The notes under the pieces: model-generated
The model's database searches: none
What the model was told of the DNA's origin: nothing
What the model saw: the letters and a program-made list of their open reading frames with translations, nothing else
Shown here: piece after piece, positions 59,130 through 64,000 of the stretch
Position numbering within the stretch: the stretch's first letter is position 1
Layout: the number at the start of each line of letters is the position of its first letter
Made by a program: the position numbers and the translations under genes
Source: Streptomyces sp. MUM 203J
GTDB lineage: Bacteria; Actinomycetota; Actinomycetes; Streptomycetales; Streptomycetaceae
Direction: 5' to 3'
NCBI RefSeq assembly: GCF_022414595.1
Contig: NZ_JADWYO010000022.1
Span: forward strand, 21,071 to 85,070
Length of the DNA stretch: 64,000 bases

Positions 59130-59570
59130 TCAGGCCCCGCCGCCCACCATGCGGCGCAGCAGGTCGCGGAGCAGGGTGCGCTCGGTGACCGAGAGCCCGG
59201 CCAGCGGCTCCCGCGCGAAGTCCAGTGCGTCCCGCAGCCGCCGGGCCGTGGTGCGGCCCTCCTCCGTGGGCGCGGCCAGTTTCACCCGGCGGTCCGCCGG
59301 GTCCGGACGCCGCTCCACCAGGCCGCGGGCCTCCAGCCGGTCGACTATTCCGGTGATGTTGGACGGCTCGCAGCGCAGCTTCTGCGCGATCTGCCGCATG
59401 GGCAGGGGCTGCAAGGCGAGCAGGCTCAGCACCCGCGCCTGGGCACCGGTCAGCGCGTGCTGCGCGGCGGCCTGCTCGTACTCCTCGTGGTAGCGGGCCA
59501 CGACCGAACCGATCAGGTCCACGACCTCGAGGGTGAGCGGGTCCGTGCGGGGGGTGCTGGAGCTGGCCAT
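59130..59570 (-). CDS. MarR-family regulator of the second ohr operon
   Basis: A 146-residue winged-helix protein: VDLIGSVVARYHEEYEQAAA at the start, MRQIAQKLRCEPSNITGIVD RLEARG recognition region and RRPDPADRRVKLAAPTEEG wing. It has no N-terminal OhrR-type Cys; a single Cys lies in the recognition region (KLRCEPS). Divergent from an oxidoreductase-ohr operon with a 41-bp inverted repeat between them, so it probably represses that operon. Start ATG 59570; GTG 59576 is an alternative. Confidence 0.85.
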   Translation of the reverse strand: MASSSTPRTDPLTLEVVDLIGSVVARYHEEYEQAAAQHALTGAQARVLSLLALQPLPMRQIAQKLRCEPSNITGIVDRLEARGLVERRPDPADRRVKLAAPTEEGRTTARRLRDALDFAREPLAGLSVTERTLLRDLLRRMVGGGA

Positions 59571-59592
59571 GCACACCAGCCTACCCCGTTAC

Positions 59593-59598
59593 TTGACA
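59593..59598 (+). promoter_or_regulatory. Consensus -35 box TTGACA
   Basis: A perfect TTGACA 120 bases before the oxidoreductase start; the expected -10 region (about 59616-59621) touches the edge of the large inverted repeat, so a bound repressor would block it. Confidence 0.45.
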
Positions 59599-59619
59599 GC
59601 ATGAAATATCGATGGGCAT

Positions 59620-59660
59620 GGTTGTTTCAGTATCTGAAGCATCCAGATGCTGAAACAACC
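59620..59660. promoter_or_regulatory. 41-bp inverted repeat, likely MarR operator
   Basis: Arms GGTTGTTTCAGTATCTG (59620-59636) and CAGATGCTGAAACAACC (59644-59660) match at 16 of 17 positions around a 7-base spacer. The inner CTGAAGCATCC is repeated directly about 30 bases further on. This is one of the longest near-perfect dyads in the window. Confidence 0.7.
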
Positions 59661-59712
59661 AGGAACTGAAGCATCCGGTGCCGAGGCAACCGGCTTCCGT
59701 AGGAGGAACCTC

Positions 59713-60744
<1,032 letters not shown>

Positions 60745-60807
60745 GCTCCTTCCAGGCCGTCGCGATCGTGGGCGCGAGTCGCGGCGCATCACAGGAGGAA
60801 CCGCTAC

Positions 60808-61230
60808 ATGTCCATACAGCAGTCCGACGTCCTGTACACCGCTGTCGCCACCGCCGAGAACGGGCGGGACGGCCGGGTGGCCACGGACGACGGGGCGCTC
60901 GACGTGGTCGTCAACCCGCCCAGGGCGATGGGCGGCTCCGGCAGCGGCACCAACCCGGAGCAGCTGTTCGCCGCCGGGTTCAGCGCCTGCTTCCAGGGCG
61001 CCCTCGGTGTCGTCGCCCGCCAGGAGAACGCCGACATCTCCGGCTCCACGGTGACCGCCGAGGTCGGCATCGGCAAGAACGACGACGGCTTCGGGCTCAT
61101 CGTGAAGATCTCCGCGGCCATCCCGAACGTGGACGCGGTGGCCGCCAAGGAGCTGATCGAGAAGGCCCACCAGGTCTGCCCGTACTCCAAGGCGACCCGC
61201 GGCAACATCACGGTCGACCTCGCGGTCTGA
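60808..61230 (+). CDS. Organic hydroperoxide resistance protein Ohr (copy 2)
   Basis: A 140-residue Ohr/OsmC thiol peroxidase. Peroxidatic Cys in AAGFSACFQGALGVVARQ, resolving Cys in VCPYSKATRGNITV. It resembles copy 1 (51160) across its length but with clear differences, so it is a paralogue rather than a recent duplicate. RBS AGGAGG upstream. Second gene of the operon controlled by the 41-bp repeat. Confidence 0.93.
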   Translation: MSIQQSDVLYTAVATAENGRDGRVATDDGALDVVVNPPRAMGGSGSGTNPEQLFAAGFSACFQGALGVVARQENADISGSTVTAEVGIGKNDDGFGLIVKISAAIPNVDAVAAKELIEKAHQVCPYSKATRGNITVDLAV

Positions 61231-61315
61231 CCGGCCGCGCCGCCGCAGCCGGGGCCCTGAGCCGGGCCGGGGCCGTACTCCGCGGACGTGGGTGCGGTCC
61301 CCGGCCGGGCCTCGC

Positions 61316-61321
61316 TAGGGT
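61316..61321 (+). promoter_or_regulatory. -10 box TAGGGT, leaderless EI24 gene
   Basis: TAGGGT (TAGNNT); ATG 61329 is the eighth base after it and there is no RBS. Confidence 0.45.
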
Positions 61322-61328
61322 GAGCTCC

Positions 61329-62123
61329 ATGGGTGATCTTGCCAAGGGCTTCGGCTATCTGATGCAGGGACAGCGGTGGGTGGCCCGGCGTGGCCGCTGG
61401 TATGGGTTCGGCCTGCTGCCGGCCCTCGTCACGCTCGTCCTGTACGCGGGCGCCCTCGTCGGGCTCGCATACGGAGCCGACGACCTGGCGGCCTGGGCGA
61501 CGCCGCTCGCGGACGACTGGACGTCACCCTGGCAGGGGCTCTTCCGCGGATTCCTGACCGCGCTGGTCTTCGCCCTCGGGTTGTTCCTCGCCGTGGTCAC
61601 GTTCACCGCGGTGACGCTGCTCATCGGCCAGCCCTTCTACGAGTCCCTGTCCGAGGAGGTCGACCGGACCGAGGGCGGCGAGGTGCCCGAGTCCGGGCTG
61701 CCGCTGTGGCGGGAGCTGTGGATCTCCGCCGTCGACAGCCTTCGCATCCTGGCCCGGGTCGCGCTGTTCGGGATCCTGCTGTTCGCCCTCGGGTTCGTCC
61801 CCGTGGCCGGGCAGACCGTCGTCCCGGTGATCGGGTTCTGTGTGTCCGGATTCTTCCTGGCGGAGGAGCTGACCGCCGTCGCCCTCCAGCGCCGCCGCCT
61901 CCGGCTGAAGGAACGGCTGGAACTCCTGCGCGGCCGACGCCTGCTGACCCTGGGCTTCGGCGTACCGCTGGCACTCGCCTTCCTGGTGCCGTTCGCCGCT
62001 GTCCTCCTCATGCCCGGGGCGGTGGCGGGTGCCACGCTGCTCGCACGTGAGCTGGCCCCGGTTGCCGGGACACCGGACGAGACCGCCGAGGCACCGGGGC
62101 CGTACAGCCTGCACAAGAACTAG
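61329..62123 (+). CDS. EI24/CysZ-domain membrane protein
   Basis: A 264-residue protein with about five hydrophobic segments (YGFGLLPALVTLVLYAGALV, FLTALVFALGLFLAVVTFTA, ALFGILLFALGFVPVAGQTV, further C-terminal ones). The segment VTLLIGQPFYESLSEEVDR is the signature of EI24/CysZ family proteins; CysZ transports sulfate in proteobacteria, but actinobacterial EI24 proteins are uncharacterised. Its TAG overlaps the TAG of the convergent gene within CTAG. Confidence 0.87.
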   Translation: MGDLAKGFGYLMQGQRWVARRGRWYGFGLLPALVTLVLYAGALVGLAYGADDLAAWATPLADDWTSPWQGLFRGFLTALVFALGLFLAVVTFTAVTLLIGQPFYESLSEEVDRTEGGEVPESGLPLWRELWISAVDSLRILARVALFGILLFALGFVPVAGQTVVPVIGFCVSGFFLAEELTAVALQRRRLRLKERLELLRGRRLLTLGFGVPLALAFLVPFAAVLLMPGAVAGATLLARELAPVAGTPDETAEAPGPYSLHKN

Positions 62124-62863
62124 GCAGACGGCCGGGCCTGCAGAGGCAGTTCCGCGCGGACGAGGCCCGGCGCGGCGGCGTCCGCCTCCGCCAGCGGCAT
62201 TCCGTCGGGCCCCCATACGGCGCTGCGCCCGCATCCCGTCCACGGGCCTGCCGGGCCCACGTGGTTCGCGAGCACCACGTACAGCCCGTTGTCCCGGGCG
62301 ATCGCCGGATACGTCTCCGCCCGCTCCCGCACCCCGTCGCCGGTGCCGTACAGCGCACTCGCCAGGTACACGGCGCAGCCGTCCTCCGCGGCGCGCCCGC
62401 CCAACTCGGGAAAGTGGTTGTCGAAGCAGGTGGCGAGCGCGAACCGGTGCCCGTCCAGGGTGAACCGCCCGTCACCCTCACCGGCTGTGAACACCTCGCG
62501 CTCCGCACCGTGCAGGTGCTGCTTGTCGTAGCGGGCGAGCGTGGAGCCGTCCGGTCCGATGACGTACGAGGTGAGACCCGGAAGCCGCGCATCCGAACGT
62601 GCCGGAGGGGCAGCCCCGTTGACGACGGCCGCGGCGCCGGCCGTCCGGCACGCCTCCCGCACCGCATCGAGCCGCGGGTCGCTCTCCCCGACCTGGAGCC
62701 CCGGGTCGTGTGCGACGAGCTCCAGCTCGTAGCCGGTCAGCGCCAGCTCCGGGAAGACGACCAGCCGTGCCCCGTCCGCCGCGCGGACGAGTCCGGCCAT
62801 GGTGCGTACGTTGGCGGCGATGTCGCCGGGGGTGCAGGAGAACTGGGCGGCTGCGACGATCAT
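62120..62863 (-). CDS. Carbon-nitrogen hydrolase (nitrilase superfamily)
   Basis: A 247-residue amidase-type enzyme with the Glu-Lys-Cys triad: Glu in VVFPELALTGYELE, Lys in ARYDKQHLHGAE, Cys in FALATCFDNHFPELG. Similar to omega-amidase or N-carbamoyl hydrolases; the substrate is unknown. ATG 62863 starts MIVAAAQFSCTPGDI. Convergent with the EI24 gene, sharing the CTAG at the stops. Confidence 0.9.
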   Translation of the reverse strand: MIVAAAQFSCTPGDIAANVRTMAGLVRAADGARLVVFPELALTGYELELVAHDPGLQVGESDPRLDAVREACRTAGAAAVVNGAAPPARSDARLPGLTSYVIGPDGSTLARYDKQHLHGAEREVFTAGEGDGRFTLDGHRFALATCFDNHFPELGGRAAEDGCAVYLASALYGTGDGVRERAETYPAIARDNGLYVVLANHVGPAGPWTGCGRSAVWGPDGMPLAEADAAAPGLVRAELPLQARPSA

Positions 62864-62920
62864 GTGGCCAGTATGCCTTGCCGGTTCAGCCGGCCGCGCG
62901 GGTCCGGACCGGCGGCCCGT

Positions 62921-63526
62921 TCAGGCCGTCGCGCCGTCCGGGGCGTCAGCCCCCTGCCACCGCAGCAGCCCGAGGAAGTCCCGGAACGCCCCGGGCATGT
63001 CCACCGCCTCGGGGTCCAGGAGCCACTGGTACTGGAGGCCGTCCAGGACGGCCGCCAGCAGCGGAGCCGCCGCCTCCGGGGAGAGGCCGCCCGGCAGGCG
63101 GTCCCCGAACTCGGCGCGCAGGACGCCCGCGAGGTCCCGGCGTACCTGGGTGTAGCGCCGGGTGAAGAAGTCCCGCGCGGGGTGGTCCTCGGTGACGCTC
63201 TCCCCGAGCAGCGCCGAGAAGGTCTGCACGATGCCCGGGCGCATCGCGTTGTAGTCCACCAGGGAGGCCAGCAGGTCCAGCCGCCACCCCTCCCGCCCCG
63301 TCGGCCCCGCGCCGCCGGTGTCCCACTGGTCGCGCTCCTCCAGCACCGCGACCAGAAGTGCCTCCTTGCTCGGATAGTGGTGCAGCAGCCCCTGCTGGGT
63401 GAGCCCGGCCCGCTCCGCCACCGCCGTCAGCGACGCGCCCCGGTACCCCCGCTCCGCGATCACCTCGAACGCGGCGCGCAGGATGTCCGCGCGCCGTTCC
63501 TCGCTCCTGGGTCTGGCAGCCGCCAT
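62921..63526 (-). CDS. TetR-family regulator
   Basis: A 201-residue repressor. HTH in residues about 10-55: RADILRAAFEVIAERGYRGA then LTAVAERAGLTQQGLLHHYP SKEAL. The ligand domain is uncharacterised. The ATG at 63526 has AAGGAG about 9 bases upstream. It is divergent from the GH3 gene and probably controls it. Confidence 0.9.
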   Translation of the reverse strand: MAAARPRSEERRADILRAAFEVIAERGYRGASLTAVAERAGLTQQGLLHHYPSKEALLVAVLEERDQWDTGGAGPTGREGWRLDLLASLVDYNAMRPGIVQTFSALLGESVTEDHPARDFFTRRYTQVRRDLAGVLRAEFGDRLPGGLSPEAAAPLLAAVLDGLQYQWLLDPEAVDMPGAFRDFLGLLRWQGADAPDGATA

Positions 63527-63685
63527 CCTCCGCACTCCTTCCACATCGGTGTCCCTGTGCGTCAGGACCGTACGGCATCCCCGCCCTCGTGACATCACAA
63601 ATGCATCACGGTCCCTACCGTTCGCATGGTTCCCGCGTCACGATGGGCGCCGGCTCGCGGCACGCCAACGGGAGGTACGGGGCTC

Positions 63686-63931
63686 ATGGCCACCAACAGG
63701 ACCGCAGAGGTGATCGAAGCCGCGCTCGGCGCGCTCGACCTGGACACGAAGGCAGGCCTCCTCGTCGGCCAGGACATGTGGACCCTGCCGCCCGTCCCCG
63801 CCATCGGCCTGGCCTCTCTCGTCATGTCCGACGGCCCGGTCGGCGTACGCGGCGTGCGCTGGACCCCCGACGACCCGTCCCTCACCCTCCCGTGCCCCAC
63901 CGCCCTCGCCGCCACCTGGGACCCAGCCCTA
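63686..63931 (+). CDS. GH3 beta-glucosidase, N-terminal fragment (broken)
   Basis: The frame begins MATNRTAEVIEAALGALDLD and contains TKAGLLVGQDMWTLPPVPAI, LVMSDGPVGVRG and LPCPTALAATWDPAL. This is the start of glycoside hydrolase family 3 beta-glucosidases (substrate-binding SDGP). RBS GGAGG upstream of ATG 63686. After WDPAL homology stops and rare codons (CTA, TTG, CTT) appear, so the gene is interrupted at about 63930 or the junction of another element begins there. Confidence 0.7.
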
Positions 63932-64000
63932 GCTGTATTGCCCTGTGAGGTTGGGAACGCGGCTGGCAGGTGGTTGGCCCTTCAGCGCGGTGTGTCCGCG
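63929..64000. mobile_element. Possible insertion-element edge
   Basis: From CTAG (63929-63932) the sequence turns to CTGTATTGCCCTGTGAGGTT and on, with lower GC, non-Streptomyces codon use and no relation to GH3. CTAG is a known target for some IS elements. Only about 70 bases are visible, so this is a guess from the composition break and gene disruption. Confidence 0.4.

Overview
The window is a stretch of Streptomyces (or very close actinomycete) core chromosome. GC content is about 70% or higher with strong G/C bias at third codon positions. Gene order and families are typical of the genus: phoH-ybeY-CBS protein-era, leuA with a leucine attenuator, the zur/znu locus, dnaG next to an HrdA-type sigma factor, an Mbl-type MreB paralogue, a MatB-type malonyl-CoA ligase, and small Streptomyces-only proteins. 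No CRISPR array, rRNA operon, prophage or secondary-metabolite cluster was seen.

Layout. 1-3670: rRNA maturation and ribosome assembly genes (phoH end, ybeY, era) with a CNNM/CorC-type membrane protein and a cytidine-deaminase-like protein that lacks the zinc ligands. 3815-5164: a protealysin-type M4 protease with its emfourin-type inhibitor. 5309-7280: leuA with leader peptide and attenuator. 7386-12104: terB-like gene, FprA-type reductase, recO, uppS and a decayed YcxB-like gene. 12559-15791: znuA-znuC-znuB-zur operon with Zur boxes. 15956-19906: glyS, a membrane protein, a DUF6243 gene behind a leaderless 9-codon upstream ORF, and dusB. 20765-23476: ppdK, flanked on both sides by unusual repeat- and dyad-rich intergenic DNA. 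24050-30604: ArsR-like regulator, VOC protein, nitrite reductase operon and a class F sortase. 30714-38476: sortase-linked surface protein, SanA-like protein, assimilatory nitrate reductase, cutA, arylamine N-acetyltransferase, an aquaporin with a frameshifted end, a decayed gene and a sirohydrochlorin chelatase. 38573-44561: dgt, ferredoxin reductase, dnaG, hrdA. 44572-50417: a heterodimeric ABC exporter, an FGGY sugar kinase and small proteins. 50564-50977: two tRNA-Asn and one CAU-anticodon tRNA. 51160-52197: divergent ohr/ohrR. 52270-59123: fused carboxyltransferase plus matB, a decayed gene, mbl, a DUF4242 protein and two uncharacterised genes. 59130-64000: MarR regulator with a second divergent ohr operon, EI24 protein, nitrilase-family hydrolase, TetR regulator, and a GH3 glycosidase that breaks off about 80 codons in, where codon usage changes abruptly (a likely insertion-element edge).

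How the genes work together. Nitrogen assimilation is the main metabolic theme: nitrate reductase (32344), nitrite reductase subunits (25731-29771) and a siroheme-type chelatase (37730) together cover nitrate to ammonium and the needed siroheme. Zinc uptake is a self-contained Zur regulon. Peroxide defence is doubled, with two Ohr proteins each beside its own MarR-type regulator and each with a clear palindromic operator. A recurring regulatory theme is leaderless transcription: at least nine start codons lie 7-9 bases behind a -10 box. The least explained structures are the uORF and alternative stems before DUF6243, the cluster of dyads upstream of ppdK, the 15-bp direct repeats downstream of ppdK, and the aquaporin frame that runs into the NAT gene.
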